A program made the position numbers and the translations under genes. DNA of 64,000 nucleotides from Dethiosulfovibrio peptidovorans DSM 11002 (GTDB lineage Bacteria; Synergistota; Synergistia; Synergistales; Dethiosulfovibrionaceae), in contig NZ_ABTR02000001.1 of assembly GCF_000172975.1 (NCBI RefSeq), positions 844,501 through 908,500 on the forward strand. The letters run 5' to 3'. Each line of letters opens with the position of its first letter. Position 1 is the first letter of the stretch. Positions 32,148 to 41,959 of the stretch are shown one piece after another. The notes below the pieces were generated by a model, which worked only from the letters and a program-made list of their open reading frames with translations, did no database searches and had not been told where the DNA came from.

Positions 32148-33364
32148 TATCCCCTATCCAGACCGCCCATATAGCCACCAAGGCCCTGTGGGCCAACAAG
32201 ATGAGGTCAGCCCTGACCGTGCTGGGCATAGTGATAGGCGTGGTGGCGGTGATCATAATGTTCGCCGTAGGGACGGGGGCCAGGGAGGAGATATCGGCAA
32301 AGATGAACTCCCTGGGGAGCAACATGCTCTTCATACGACCCGACGTGTTCCGTACCGGAGGGGTTCGGTCCGGCTCGGTCCAGACGCTGAACGTCAAGGA
32401 CGCCGAGGCGATAGGGATCGAGTGTCCCTCTGTGACGGCGGTGGCCCCTGTGGTGAACTTCTCCGCCCAGGTGGTACAGGGCAACACGAACTGGTCCACC
32501 AGGATAACCGGGACCACCGGTCCGTTCCTCACGGTCAAGGACTGGGAGATCGAGGACGGACGGAACTTCACCTCCACCGAGGAGAGAGGGGCCGCCAAGG
32601 TGTGCCTTCTCGGAGAGACCGTGGCGGACGAGCTTTTCGGTTCGGCTGACCCCATAGGTGCGTCGGTCCGAATAGGGAAGGTTCCCTTCAATGTGATAGG
32701 CCTGCTGAAGAGCAAGGGAGAGTCCATGATGGGAGACGAGGACGACATAGTCCTGGTTCCCTTCACCACCGCCAGGAAGAGGCTGTCCCCCTCCAGGACA
32801 CCCGGTCGGGTGGGGTCGATATTCGTGAAATCGTCCTCTCCCGAAAGGCTCAACGCCGCCCAGAATGAGATAGAGGCGCTGCTCCGGCAGAGGCACAGGA
32901 TAAAGGAGGGCGAAGAGGACGATTTCAGGGTGCAGAACGTCACTCAGATGGTCGAGGCTACCAAGTCCGCCACGGGTGTTATGACCATGCTATTAACCGC
33001 TGTGGCGTCTGTCTCTCTTTTGGTGGGAGGCATAGGTATAATGAATATAATGCTGGTCTCCGTCACCGAGAGGACCAGGGAGGTAGGCATACGGATGGCG
33101 GTAGGAGCCACCGCCACGGACATAAGGATCCAGTTCATGACGGAGGCGCTGCTTCTGTCTCTGATAGGCGGTCTGGTAGGGGTTGCCCTGGGCTGGGGAG
33201 GGGCCCTCTCCATAACCAAGGTCACCGGCTGGAACACCTCCGTGCCGGTCTTCGCGGTGGTTCTGGCTGTAGGGGTGTCCGCCGCGACGGGGATGTTCTT
33301 CGGCTACTACCCGGCGGCCAAGGCAGCAAGGCTGAACCCCATAGACGCTCTGAGACACGAATAA
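32144..33364 (+). CDS. MacB/FtsX-type ABC permease
   Basis: The 406-aa permease has an N-terminal membrane helix (ALTVLGIVIGVVAVIIMFAV), a large MacB_PCD periplasmic domain (about 50-240) and a C-terminal FtsX domain. The latter shows SVSLLVGGIGIMNIMLVSVTERTREVGIRMAVGA (in part) and two further helices, ending AARLNPIDALRHE. This is the canonical MacB layout. GTG start overlaps the ATPase stop by four bases (GTGA). Confidence 0.92.
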   Translation: MISPIQTAHIATKALWANKMRSALTVLGIVIGVVAVIIMFAVGTGAREEISAKMNSLGSNMLFIRPDVFRTGGVRSGSVQTLNVKDAEAIGIECPSVTAVAPVVNFSAQVVQGNTNWSTRITGTTGPFLTVKDWEIEDGRNFTSTEERGAAKVCLLGETVADELFGSADPIGASVRIGKVPFNVIGLLKSKGESMMGDEDDIVLVPFTTARKRLSPSRTPGRVGSIFVKSSSPERLNAAQNEIEALLRQRHRIKEGEEDDFRVQNVTQMVEATKSATGVMTMLLTAVASVSLLVGGIGIMNIMLVSVTERTREVGIRMAVGATATDIRIQFMTEALLLSLIGGLVGVALGWGGALSITKVTGWNTSVPVFAVVLAVGVSAATGMFFGYYPAAKAARLNPIDALRHE

Positions 33365-33400
33365 AACCAGCTCCGTAGAAAAGGAAGGGAGGTCCATGTC

Positions 33401-34243
33401 ATGACGCTCGACCGAGATGAAAAAGACGGCGATACCGCCCATGGAAAAATCGCCGTCGGCCAGGTATGGACCAAAAGCCTGATCTCCGTCTCGAAAATTC
33501 CCGGCGTGGACTTCACGGTGAACCCCTACGTGGGATGCCCCCACAAATGTATATACTGCTACGCCGAGTTCATAAAGCAGCACACCGACCACACCGAGGA
33601 TTGGGGCGACTTCGTGGACCTCAAGAGGTGTCACGCCAGGCTCCCCTACAAGAAGATGCAGGGAAAGACCGTGGTGATGTGTTCCTCCACCGACGGCTAC
33701 AACCCGCTGGAACTTCGCTTCGAGGCCACCAGAGAGATACTGGAGGACATGGTCTTCAGCCAGTGCGATTTCGACCTTATGATACTGACCAAGGGATACG
33801 CGGTGGTCCGAGACATAGATCTGCTTTTGAAGCTGAAGGCCAAGGTGGGAATCTCGATGAACTCTCTGGACGAATCGTTCAGAGTTAAGGCGGAGCCCAG
33901 GGCCTCCTCGGTAAGGAAAAGACTGGAGGCCCTCAGGCTGCTGAGAGAGGCGGGGCTCGAGACCTGGATCTTCATGTCCCCCATCTTTCCGGGAATAACC
34001 GACTTCAGGGCGGTGATCGATGCGACCAGACCCTGGACCTGCGAGTACGGTTTCGAGAACCTGAAGTTGAACGGCCCCTTCAGGCCCAGGGTGCTGGAGA
34101 TGATACGGAGGGAATATCCCGAACTGATCCCGCTGTATCGCCGAATCTTCGTGGAAAAAGACTACGGCTACTGGGACGAGCTCTCATGGGAGATCCGCTC
34201 CCACTGCAGAAAACTGGGACTCAGGTTCGGGGTGTATTTCTGA
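33401..34243 (+). CDS. Radical SAM protein, SplB-like
   Basis: The 280-aa protein has the [4Fe-4S] motif CPHKCIYC (Cys46, Cys50, Cys53). VVMCSSTDGYNPLELRFEATREILE, LMILTKGYAVVRDIDLL and IFMSPIFPGITDF follow in the barrel. It resembles the SplB/Rv2578c group of uncharacterised radical SAM enzymes; true spore photoproduct lyases have a longer N-terminal region. It uses SAM to make a 5'-deoxyadenosyl radical; the substrate is unknown. GGGAGG precedes the ATG. It is convergent with the ABC exporter downstream. Confidence 0.82.
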   Translation: MTLDRDEKDGDTAHGKIAVGQVWTKSLISVSKIPGVDFTVNPYVGCPHKCIYCYAEFIKQHTDHTEDWGDFVDLKRCHARLPYKKMQGKTVVMCSSTDGYNPLELRFEATREILEDMVFSQCDFDLMILTKGYAVVRDIDLLLKLKAKVGISMNSLDESFRVKAEPRASSVRKRLEALRLLREAGLETWIFMSPIFPGITDFRAVIDATRPWTCEYGFENLKLNGPFRPRVLEMIRREYPELIPLYRRIFVEKDYGYWDELSWEIRSHCRKLGLRFGVYF

Positions 34244-34284
34244 AAACCATAAAACACATCGGATTTTTTCGTCAGTAAAACGAC

Positions 34285-36012
34285 CTACACGGCGCACTCC
34301 CAGTCCTGCGCCTTCTCCTGGGCCTCCCACAATTCGCTGTAGAGACCACCCTTTTTGAGCAGATCGTCGTGTTTTCCCGTCTCAACTATCCTGCCGTCCT
34401 TCAACACCACTATTCTGTCGGCGTTTCGGATCGTCTTGAGATGATGGGCTATTACCACCACCGTCTTGCTGGCGGTCAGGTTGTCTATAGCCCTCTGTAT
34501 CTTGACCTCGTTTATCGGGTCCAGGCCGCTTGTCATCTCGTCCAGAATCACCAGAGGAGCGTCCCTGAGCAGTGCCCGGGCTATGGAGATCCTCTGTCTC
34601 TGTCCACCGGAGAGACCCACTCCGTTCTCCCCCACCGGGGTATCGTAGCCCTTGGGCAGTCCAGCTATGAAGTCGTGTATCATGGCCTTCTTGGCGGCCT
34701 CTACGACTTCCTCCCTAGAGGCGTTTCTTCTGCCTATCCGGATGTTCTCGAAGATGGTGTCCTCGAAGAGAATCACGTTCTGCATCACGACGCTGACGTT
34801 GGACAGAAAGTCGTCGTAGTCGATTTCCCTTATGTCCACTCCTCCCGCCAGTATCCGACCCTTCCTCACGTCCCAGAACCGGAGGATGAGGTTGGCGATG
34901 GTGCTCTTACCCCCTCCGGACGGACCTACCAGGGCGATCAGAGAGTTGCCCTCCACGTCCAGGTCCACGTTCTTTAACTCGAAGTCCTCCTTGCCGTAGG
35001 AAAAGTCGACATTTTGAAAACGAAGGTCCATGCCGACGGGGCTTTTTCTACGGGATGCCGGTTTTATGGTGGGAGCGTTCAGCACCTTGGAGATTCTGCC
35101 GTAACTGTCCTTTCCCTTTATGAAATTGATCCAGTAGTTCTCAAGCTCCGCAAAGGGCCGGTAGAACTCTCGGCTGAGGACGACGAACAGGATGTAGTCG
35201 AAGACCTCCGCCTTGCCTCCGAAGACCAGCAGGGCCCCCACCGTCACCATAACGCCGTAGGACAGGTCCAAAAAGAGAAAATATCTGCCCATATATCCTG
35301 CAACCGATCGGGATATGGCTTTGCTGCTTTCGCCGAATTTCAACATGCTATTTCCGAGCTTCTTCTCGAAGGACGAGCTTGCACCGAAGGCCTTAACCAG
35401 AGGGATCCCCTTGGTGTACTCGACGAAGAGACTGACCATGTCGGCCAGGTCGTTCTGGGTCTCTTTCTGCAATCTGCCGCTGGACTCGATACCGGAATAC
35501 ATCACGAACAAAGCGACGGGGATCAGTGACACCATGGCCAACCCCATTCTCCAGTCCACGTAGAAGAGTCCGCCTCCCACGATCGCCGCTACGACGATGC
35601 TGCTGACCGTCTTGGACCAGAAGTGGACCACCACCGGCTGAAGGTTCCCCACGTCTTTCTGGATAACCGTGTTAAGCTCTCCTATTCTTTCATCTGTGTA
35701 GAACCCAAGATAGATCCTCTTCATGGTGCGGATGAGCCTCTCCCTGACTGTCGCGACCGTGTCGAAACCGGCCTGATGCTGGGCTATCTCCGCCACCAGG
35801 TTGGCGACTCCCTTGGCCACGAACAACCCGACGAGCTCGAAGGCGAAACGCCACAAATCCAAGGGCATTCCCATGCCTACCTGTCTGAGTCCGTCCAGGG
35901 CTGCCATGGTTATCCCCACGTTTAAAAGGGATCCCACTGTGAAGGACGCCATGGCCAGCGACATACACAGTTTAGACTCCCCGGTCAGATCCTTTATCAA
36001 AGCCGCTAACAT
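34285..36012 (-). CDS. ABC exporter half-transporter (membrane + ATPase domains)
   Basis: The 575-aa protein has a six-helix ABC membrane domain (about 15-310) and a C-terminal ATPase. Walker A is GPSGGGKST, the signature is VGLSGGQRQRISIARAL, Walker B is LVILDEMTSGLDP and the H-loop is VIAHHLKTI. The D-loop region reads DEMTSG rather than DEATSA, a variation seen in exporters of the siderophore/lipid group. The ATG at 36012 has GAGGAGG upstream. Its neighbour at 36006-36372 is only a fragment of a second exporter, so a heterodimeric partner may be lost. Confidence 0.88.
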   Translation of the reverse strand: MLAALIKDLTGESKLCMSLAMASFTVGSLLNVGITMAALDGLRQVGMGMPLDLWRFAFELVGLFVAKGVANLVAEIAQHQAGFDTVATVRERLIRTMKRIYLGFYTDERIGELNTVIQKDVGNLQPVVVHFWSKTVSSIVVAAIVGGGLFYVDWRMGLAMVSLIPVALFVMYSGIESSGRLQKETQNDLADMVSLFVEYTKGIPLVKAFGASSSFEKKLGNSMLKFGESSKAISRSVAGYMGRYFLFLDLSYGVMVTVGALLVFGGKAEVFDYILFVVLSREFYRPFAELENYWINFIKGKDSYGRISKVLNAPTIKPASRRKSPVGMDLRFQNVDFSYGKEDFELKNVDLDVEGNSLIALVGPSGGGKSTIANLILRFWDVRKGRILAGGVDIREIDYDDFLSNVSVVMQNVILFEDTIFENIRIGRRNASREEVVEAAKKAMIHDFIAGLPKGYDTPVGENGVGLSGGQRQRISIARALLRDAPLVILDEMTSGLDPINEVKIQRAIDNLTASKTVVVIAHHLKTIRNADRIVVLKDGRIVETGKHDDLLKKGGLYSELWEAQEKAQDWECAV

Positions 36013-36372
36013 GCCTTCGCCTCCTCTTTCAATCTCCACCGATCAGCATCGATCCGGGAGTCGAACATCTCCCGGTAGAGACGGCTGGTCTTCAGCAGAT
36101 CGTCGTGGGAGCCTCTGCACTCCACTCTGCCGTCCTCCATCACAACTATCGAATCGGCGTTCCTGATGGCCTTCAGGTTATGGGCTATTACTATGACCGT
36201 TTTCTCCTTCGTCAGGCTGTCCAAGGCCATCTGAATAAGGTGTTCGTTGTAAGGATCTATGGCGGCGGTGGCCTCGTCCAGGATGACGATGGGGGTGTCC
36301 TTCAATATCATTCTGGCGATGGAAATCCTCTGCTTCTCCCCGCCGGACAGCCTGGATCCTCCCTCTGCTAAA
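36006..36372 (-). pseudogene. 5'-truncated ABC exporter, ATPase C-terminus only
   Basis: From about 36372 the minus strand encodes EGGSRLSGGEKQRISIARMI, then ILDEATAAIDP and VIAHNLKAIRNAD, finishing with a normal exporter tail. The signature, Walker B and H-loop are intact, but Walker A and the whole membrane domain are missing. A stop codon lies seven codons upstream. Its end overlaps the start of the intact exporter by 7 bp, as expected of an original two-gene operon. A short piece might be translated from an internal ATG but could not transport. Confidence 0.8.
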
Positions 36373-36392
36373 TAGAAAAGTAATCACATAAG

Positions 36393-36428
36393 GAATACCC
36401 CCTTGTCGTAGAGTCAGAGGGGGTATTC
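36393..36428 (-). terminator. Terminator-like hairpin after the transglutaminase-like gene
   Basis: A 10-bp perfect stem GAATACCCCC/GGGGGTATTC with a 16-base loop lies 11 bp past the stop codon at 36439. Downstream on the minus strand is CTTATGTG, so the T-run is weak. Confidence 0.6.
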
Positions 36429-36438
36429 ACCGCAGAAA

Positions 36439-37071
36439 TCAGGAACGAACTTTTTCTCTCACCCATTTACTGGAGATATCGCAGAGGTAGGGGACCATCT
36501 CGGCAAGCCAATCGGGAACTTCTTCCAGATGCCTTTTCAGAGGAAGCAGATCATCGGCAAAGATAGGCTCGGCTCCCTCTACCGCCGTGCCCTGTTGAGC
36601 TCCTACAACGCCTTTGGAGGAAAACTCTATGCTGTTATTCCTTCGTTCTTCGTGTTTGCCGAAGTTCAACCGCTTTTCCAGAAGTTTTTCGTGCAGAGGA
36701 GCGTCGAAGGTGGCCTCCATGGACACCCATTCATCCGAAAGTCGAACCTCCGGATAGGTGTGCAGGAAGCTATCGGGCCACAGTTTATAGGCTCCCGGAT
36801 GAAGAAGATCCTCCAAGGCCTCCTTCCGAACCTCCATGAAGTGCAGTCTGGATGGGATACCCGCGGCTTTCGCCATATCCTTCAGGAGAACCGCCTTGTT
36901 CATGCAGGAACCACGACCCATCGTAAGGACCTCATCGGAGGACACCAGCATTCCGGACATCATGTCGAAGACTATCTCGTCTCTCACGAAAAGATATATT
37001 TTTTCCATCTTCTCGATGTCCGTAGAGCAATCCTTCACCAAATTCTCCGTTATAGTAGTTACCTTGTTCAA
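36439..37071 (-). CDS. Transglutaminase-like superfamily protein
   Basis: The 210-aa cytoplasmic protein has the papain-fold triad of microbial transglutaminase-like proteins: Cys in MGRGSCMNKAVLLKDMAKAAG (about 55), His in DSFLHTYPEVRLSDEWVSM (about 103) and Asp in EATFDAPLH. No signal peptide is seen. Members are mostly proteases or deamidases; substrate unknown. It lies 24 bp downstream of the RND permease gene in the same direction and may be co-transcribed. Confidence 0.8.
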   Translation of the reverse strand: MNKVTTITENLVKDCSTDIEKMEKIYLFVRDEIVFDMMSGMLVSSDEVLTMGRGSCMNKAVLLKDMAKAAGIPSRLHFMEVRKEALEDLLHPGAYKLWPDSFLHTYPEVRLSDEWVSMEATFDAPLHEKLLEKRLNFGKHEERRNNSIEFSSKGVVGAQQGTAVEGAEPIFADDLLPLKRHLEEVPDWLAEMVPYLCDISSKWVREKVRS

Positions 37072-37095
37072 GATAAAAACCCCTTTCTTTAGCTG

Positions 37096-40000
37096 CTATA
37101 TTTGATCGTTTCGAACCGCCTTCGTGCCGACAAGAACTCTGATCAGCCCGAGGAGTCGGGCGAAAACGCTTTTTTCCGGATAGAGGACCCTGTACATGGC
37201 GGGAATCACGAAGAGGGTCAGTGCGGTCGAGGCACACAGACCGGATATCATGGCCCAGGCCATGGGAGGCCAGAGGTTGGACGAGGAGAAGGCCAGAGGG
37301 AACAGCCCGGCCGCGGTGGTTCCGCTGGTCAGCAGTATGGGACGGATCCGTTCCTCCACCGCCTTCGTGAGAGCTTCATGAACCGAAAGACCTTTTTTAC
37401 GCCGAAGCTCCACCACGTCCAACAGCACTATGGCGTTGTTCACCACTATTCCGGCCAGGGCTATCACCCCAAGCAGGGACATCAGGCCGAAGGGTTCCCC
37501 GGACAACAGAAGCCCCGGTATGACCCCCAAAGACGCCAGCGGGATAGTTGCCAGGACCATGCCGACCTTGCGGAACGAGCGGAACCCCGCCAGAAGTATG
37601 CCTACGAGGACTATCAGTCCGAAAGGAGCGGCCAGGCTGAAGGAGCCCTGAGCCTCTCCGGAGGCCTCCGCCTCACCTCCTATCTCGAAACGGACTCCTT
37701 CGGGGAGATCCGTCTCAGAAAGAATCGGCAGCAGCCGAGTCATTACGTCGCTGTAGACGTAACCGTCTTCCAGATTGGACTGAACCGCCACGTATCGTTC
37801 CCTGTTCCTTCGGGATATAGCCGAGGGATGCCAGGCGATTTCAGTGGGAGCCACGGTCTGAAGAGGAACACCGGTGGAAGAATCCATCAAGACCGAGGAG
37901 ACACGATCGGCACCGAAAAACACCCCCTTCTCGGAGCGTAGGACTATAGGCACCGGCTCCTCTTCCTGGCGATATTCACCGGCGGGCAGTCCCAGCGTCC
38001 GCCCCGAAAGAACCTGAGCCACCTGATCCCTGTACAGGCCGTAGCGAAACGCCGCCCCGGAGGAAACGTCGAACTCCAAAGACGGGTTTCCGTTTCCCAA
38101 CGTATGCCTCAAGTCCACCATTCCAGGGATCCGTTTCATCGCCTCCATGACCCTCTCCGCTCCGAATCTCAGGTCTTTAAGGGAGTTTCCGTACAGCCGG
38201 ATCTCCACCGGAGCGTCCACAGGGGTTCCCAAAACCAGTTCCTGGACCACCGAGTTCACCTGAGGAATTTCCTCTCCCAGGTAGGAGCGTATCTCACCTA
38301 CGACCGAGTGGTTTTGCGACTGAGACGTCGTGAAAAGTATCATCTGGGCCCTGTGTGGATTTCTGGGGGCCGGTACGATGTTGGCGTAGAATCTGGGAGC
38401 CCCTCTGCCTATGAAAGAGGCCACCCGTGAGACCGACGGGACCTCGTTTTTCAGATGTCGTTCCACCTTCCCCACTATGCCGTCTATGGCGTGGATGTCC
38501 GCACCTTCCGGAAGAAACAGGTCTACCATGACCACGTTGCGGTCGGCGCCGGGGAAGAAATTCTTGCGGACGTGCTTGCCGTAACCTCCGACTACCAGCA
38601 AAAGGGAGAGACTCATCAACAGGATCAGTACGGCGTGCTTGGAGGAGAAAGCCCCTATGGCCCTGCCGAGATTGAACCGTCCACCGTAGTCGGCCGTGTT
38701 TCCTCGGCTTTTTCTGAAGGCCAGTGCCGCCAGAGTAGGGGTGACGATCATCGCCGCCAGCAGACTCAGGAAAAGGGTCAGGGTAACGACCTGAGGAATG
38801 GCTCGAAGAAACTCGGCGGCCTGACCGTGAGCCATCCAGAGAGGAAGAAATGCCGCGACGGTCGTTCCAGTAGCGGCGAGAAGCGGCGATCCCAGCTCTC
38901 TTACAGAATCCACCGCCGCGTCCATTCCGCCGCTGCCGTTTTTCATCCTCACCTCAACGCTCTCGGCCATAACTATGGCGTTATCCACCAACATGCCAAG
39001 GGCTATCACGAAGGCGGCTATGGAGATCTGGTTCAGCACCCCTCCGCAGAGTGCGTAGAAACCCAGAGAGGAGAGGACTATCAGTGGAATCACCGAGCTG
39101 ACCACCATTCCCATTCGAAACCCGACGGAGAAGCACAGTATCCCTCCGACCAGGACCATGCTCATCAAAAGGGAGTTGGACAGACCCTTGAGCCTCAGAT
39201 CGACGTAGTGAGGCTGAAAGGACACCTCCTCTATCTCCAGGGGAGAAAGTTTTTCCCTCATCCTCTCCAGGATTTTTCTTACGTCCTTGCCGAACTCGAT
39301 GGAGTTGACCGGCGTAACCGGAACTATACCCAGACCTACCGCCGGATTACCCATATATCTCATACGATCCCGAGCGGGCTCGGAGGGACCGTGTATGACC
39401 TTGGCTATGGTTTTCAGAGGAACGGTTTCTCCCGACGGAAGTCTGACCGGGGTGTCCTCTATCTCGACGATGCTCTTGAACTCCGTATGGGCCTGAAGTG
39501 CGGCGCTCTTTTCTCCCATTACCAGGCTTCCTCCCGGCATGGTCCTGTTCTGCATGGACAGAGCCTGACGAAGATTCCGAGGGCTCAGCCCCATACGTTC
39601 GGCTGTGGAGTCGTCGTAGGCCACGGTTATCTGTTCACCCGGATCGGCGATCCTCAGCACCCGAGACACCGACGGAAGCCTCAGAAGCTCCTTTTCCAGG
39701 GCTATGGCGCCGTTTCGAAGCTCGAGTAGATCGGACGTTCCGCCTATAGCCACCACGATGGACTCGTAATCCATCATGCGGTCGTCCAGAACCAGACCGG
39801 TAACCTCCGACGGAAGATCGGGCCTGGCCTTTTCCATAGCCCGACGGACCTCGTCCCAGGCGGCGATGCTGTCCATCACTTCGTCGTGAAGGTGAATGAG
39901 AAAAAGAGCGCTGCCCCGACGGGCGGTCACCTTGACCCTCTTTACCTCCTTCACCTGAGAAAGCCGACGTTCCAGCGGGATCACCACCAGTCGTTCCACC

Positions 40001-40173
40001 GACTCGGCATCGGCCCCGGGAAAGACCGCCTGGATCATGCCGGCCCTGTAGGAGAGAGGAGGATCCTCTTCTCTCGGCATGGAGACCCAGGCCAAAACCC
40101 CCAACAAGGCGGCCCCCAGAAACAGGCTGTAGACGACCTTGCGCTGCCGTAGAATCCTTACGATCCATTCCAT
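37096..40173 (-). CDS. RND-family efflux permease (AcrB/MdtC type)
   Basis: The 1025-aa inner-membrane proton-driven pump has 12 membrane helices with two large periplasmic loops. Helix 4 has VIALGMLVDNAIVMAESVEV (proton-relay Asp pair). Other features are EDPPLSYRAGMIQAVFPGAD near the start and GVIALAGIVVNNAIVLLDVVEL in the second half. Full length for the family. The upstream adaptor gene overlaps by 16 bp. With the adaptor and TetR it forms a regulated three-gene unit; the outer-membrane channel is presumably the TolC-family protein at 29050 or another elsewhere. Confidence 0.92.
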   Translation of the reverse strand: MEWIVRILRQRKVVYSLFLGAALLGVLAWVSMPREEDPPLSYRAGMIQAVFPGADAESVERLVVIPLERRLSQVKEVKRVKVTARRGSALFLIHLHDEVMDSIAAWDEVRRAMEKARPDLPSEVTGLVLDDRMMDYESIVVAIGGTSDLLELRNGAIALEKELLRLPSVSRVLRIADPGEQITVAYDDSTAERMGLSPRNLRQALSMQNRTMPGGSLVMGEKSAALQAHTEFKSIVEIEDTPVRLPSGETVPLKTIAKVIHGPSEPARDRMRYMGNPAVGLGIVPVTPVNSIEFGKDVRKILERMREKLSPLEIEEVSFQPHYVDLRLKGLSNSLLMSMVLVGGILCFSVGFRMGMVVSSVIPLIVLSSLGFYALCGGVLNQISIAAFVIALGMLVDNAIVMAESVEVRMKNGSGGMDAAVDSVRELGSPLLAATGTTVAAFLPLWMAHGQAAEFLRAIPQVVTLTLFLSLLAAMIVTPTLAALAFRKSRGNTADYGGRFNLGRAIGAFSSKHAVLILLMSLSLLLVVGGYGKHVRKNFFPGADRNVVMVDLFLPEGADIHAIDGIVGKVERHLKNEVPSVSRVASFIGRGAPRFYANIVPAPRNPHRAQMILFTTSQSQNHSVVGEIRSYLGEEIPQVNSVVQELVLGTPVDAPVEIRLYGNSLKDLRFGAERVMEAMKRIPGMVDLRHTLGNGNPSLEFDVSSGAAFRYGLYRDQVAQVLSGRTLGLPAGEYRQEEEPVPIVLRSEKGVFFGADRVSSVLMDSSTGVPLQTVAPTEIAWHPSAISRRNRERYVAVQSNLEDGYVYSDVMTRLLPILSETDLPEGVRFEIGGEAEASGEAQGSFSLAAPFGLIVLVGILLAGFRSFRKVGMVLATIPLASLGVIPGLLLSGEPFGLMSLLGVIALAGIVVNNAIVLLDVVELRRKKGLSVHEALTKAVEERIRPILLTSGTTAAGLFPLAFSSSNLWPPMAWAMISGLCASTALTLFVIPAMYRVLYPEKSVFARLLGLIRVLVGTKAVRNDQI

Positions 40174-41321
40174 AGCCGAACCGCCACGATATCGCCGTCG
40201 GAGAGAAAGGCGTGTCCGCCTATTATCACGAGCTCTCCTTCTTTCATGTCGCCCTCTACCGTCACCGAATCACCTATCGCCTCCTCGGGCCGAACCGGAA
40301 CCCTTACGGCGACTCCGTCTCTGACCACGAAGACCGAGTTGCTCTCGCCGTCTCCGTTGCATACGGCCGCCACAGGAACGAGGAAACGCCCTTTAACCGG
40401 TAGCTCGAAGATCGCCTCGGCTGTCATGCCCGAACGAAGCCATTCCACCTGAGAGAGCCCTATCTTCACCGGAAAGAGGACCCCTTTCTGGTCGTCTCCC
40501 AAAGCATCTCCCACTGAAAGGACCTTTCCGGAGATCTCCTTCTCGCCGAGCATCGGGAAATTGATCTTTAGGGTTACCCCCTTTTTCACCGAGCCCAACA
40601 TGGTCTCTGGAACGGATATCTGTAACTCGACGTCTCTATTTGCCAGCTCGACTACCGGGGTTCCCGGAGTCAGATATTCTCCCGGCTCGGAACAGACCCT
40701 TGTCACCACTCCGTCGAAGGGGGCTCGGATATGGGTCTCCTTCAGCTTTCTCTCCGCCTCCTTCAACTGGCTTTTCAGGACCTCGCAGTTGGCCCGGAGC
40801 CTGCTAACCGAGGTGCTCTGTCTCTCCATATTCTGGGTGGAGACGACTTTTTCCCGATATAGCCCACTGGTCCTCTCGAGATCGGCCTCTCCCTGATTCA
40901 AAGCGGCCATCCCCTCGGAAAGAGCCGCCTTTTTCATCGCCACTAGATGGGAATACTCGCTCGAGTCGATCCTGGCGATCTCCTCTTTGGAACGAACGGC
41001 GTCTCCCACCTCGACCGATCGGCTATCGAGCCTTCCGGACACGAGAGGAGCTATGACCGCCTGCTTCAGAGAGCGGGTGACCCCGAAAAAACGCACCTCC
41101 CTGAACGGCGGAGCCGCCTCGATCGATATAGCCATGACAGAAACGGCCTTCGTGCCTTCCTTTCCCTCCGCCGAGAGGGTCTCCAGGGCATTTCCGTTCT
41201 TATACAGGACGAAGAGACCCCCTATCCACAGGCAGAAACCGCATGCGACACCGAACTTTCTCAGCAGGGAGCCGACGACGGACCGCCTTTTTTCATCAGA
41301 AGAAATCCTCCTGAAAAACAT
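40158..41321 (-). CDS. RND efflux periplasmic adaptor
   Basis: The 387-aa membrane-fusion protein has an N-terminal membrane anchor (about 20-38). Lipoyl halves (VSGRLDSRSVEVGDAVRSKE and THIRAPFDGVVTRVCSEPGEY) surround a short coiled-coil hairpin. The beta-barrel and membrane-proximal domains follow (GRFLVPVAAVCNGDGES). The ATG at 41321 was chosen for the GGAGG eight bases upstream; this start lies inside the 3' end of tetR. It couples the RND permease to an outer-membrane channel. Confidence 0.9.
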   Translation of the reverse strand: MFFRRISSDEKRRSVVGSLLRKFGVACGFCLWIGGLFVLYKNGNALETLSAEGKEGTKAVSVMAISIEAAPPFREVRFFGVTRSLKQAVIAPLVSGRLDSRSVEVGDAVRSKEEIARIDSSEYSHLVAMKKAALSEGMAALNQGEADLERTSGLYREKVVSTQNMERQSTSVSRLRANCEVLKSQLKEAERKLKETHIRAPFDGVVTRVCSEPGEYLTPGTPVVELANRDVELQISVPETMLGSVKKGVTLKINFPMLGEKEISGKVLSVGDALGDDQKGVLFPVKIGLSQVEWLRSGMTAEAIFELPVKGRFLVPVAAVCNGDGESNSVFVVRDGVAVRVPVRPEEAIGDSVTVEGDMKEGELVIIGGHAFLSDGDIVAVRLWNGS

Positions 41322-41913
41322 GTTCATCACCTCCGATGGTGCGTATCAAAAGCTCTCTAAGGGCCTCGGAGGCCCTTTTACGGGCCTCTTCACCCTCCCA
41401 TTGGTCGACGCTGTGCTCAAGCTCCGCCACCAAAAGGACCAGATAGGTGGCGGTCTCTCTGGGCCGGGATATATTCATCTGGCCCGCCTCAACTCCCTCC
41501 TCTACCAGCGAGGTAATCAGAGGAAGAAAAAGCTCTATCGCGTCATCCTTCAACTTGTCGTGTATCTTTCGATGGATCACGTCGTGCAGGTCCATCCGAA
41601 ACTCTTGGCCTTCGTGAATGGTCAGAAGGTATTTGACTATCCTAAACAGACGTTCCTGAGGAGAAAGCTCCTTCATCGCAGCTATTTCCCTTGATCCGGA
41701 CAGCATCTCCTCCTGTACATCCTCCCCTAGATAGCGAAGGATATCCTCTTTCGACGAGAAATAAAGGTAGAAGGTTCCATGGGATACCCCGGCCCTATCG
41801 GTCATGTCGTCTATGGTGGTGCCGTCGAAACCCTTTTCCCCGAAGAGCTCCCAGGCTGCCTTGACGATCTCCCTCCTGCGTCTAGTCTTTTTGTCCTCTT
41901 TCTTCCCCTGCAT
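41296..41913 (-). CDS. TetR-family repressor of the RND operon
   Basis: The 205-aa regulator has an N-terminal HTH: RRREIVKAAWELFGEKGFDG, then TTIDDMTDRAGVSHGTFYLYFSSKEDIL (standard TetR_N, cited in part). A ligand-binding helical domain follows. It is first in the tetR-adaptor-permease operon. A 21-bp palindrome lies exactly between the -35 and -10 of the promoter in front of it (41960-41988), so autorepression lifted by a pump substrate is likely. Confidence 0.92.
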   Translation of the reverse strand: MQGKKEDKKTRRRREIVKAAWELFGEKGFDGTTIDDMTDRAGVSHGTFYLYFSSKEDILRYLGEDVQEEMLSGSREIAAMKELSPQERLFRIVKYLLTIHEGQEFRMDLHDVIHRKIHDKLKDDAIELFLPLITSLVEEGVEAGQMNISRPRETATYLVLLVAELEHSVDQWEGEEARKRASEALRELLIRTIGGDEHVFQEDFF

Positions 41914-41959
41914 GATGTCTCACTCCCAAAAAGTATTATTCATCAAACTCTCGAGCCGA

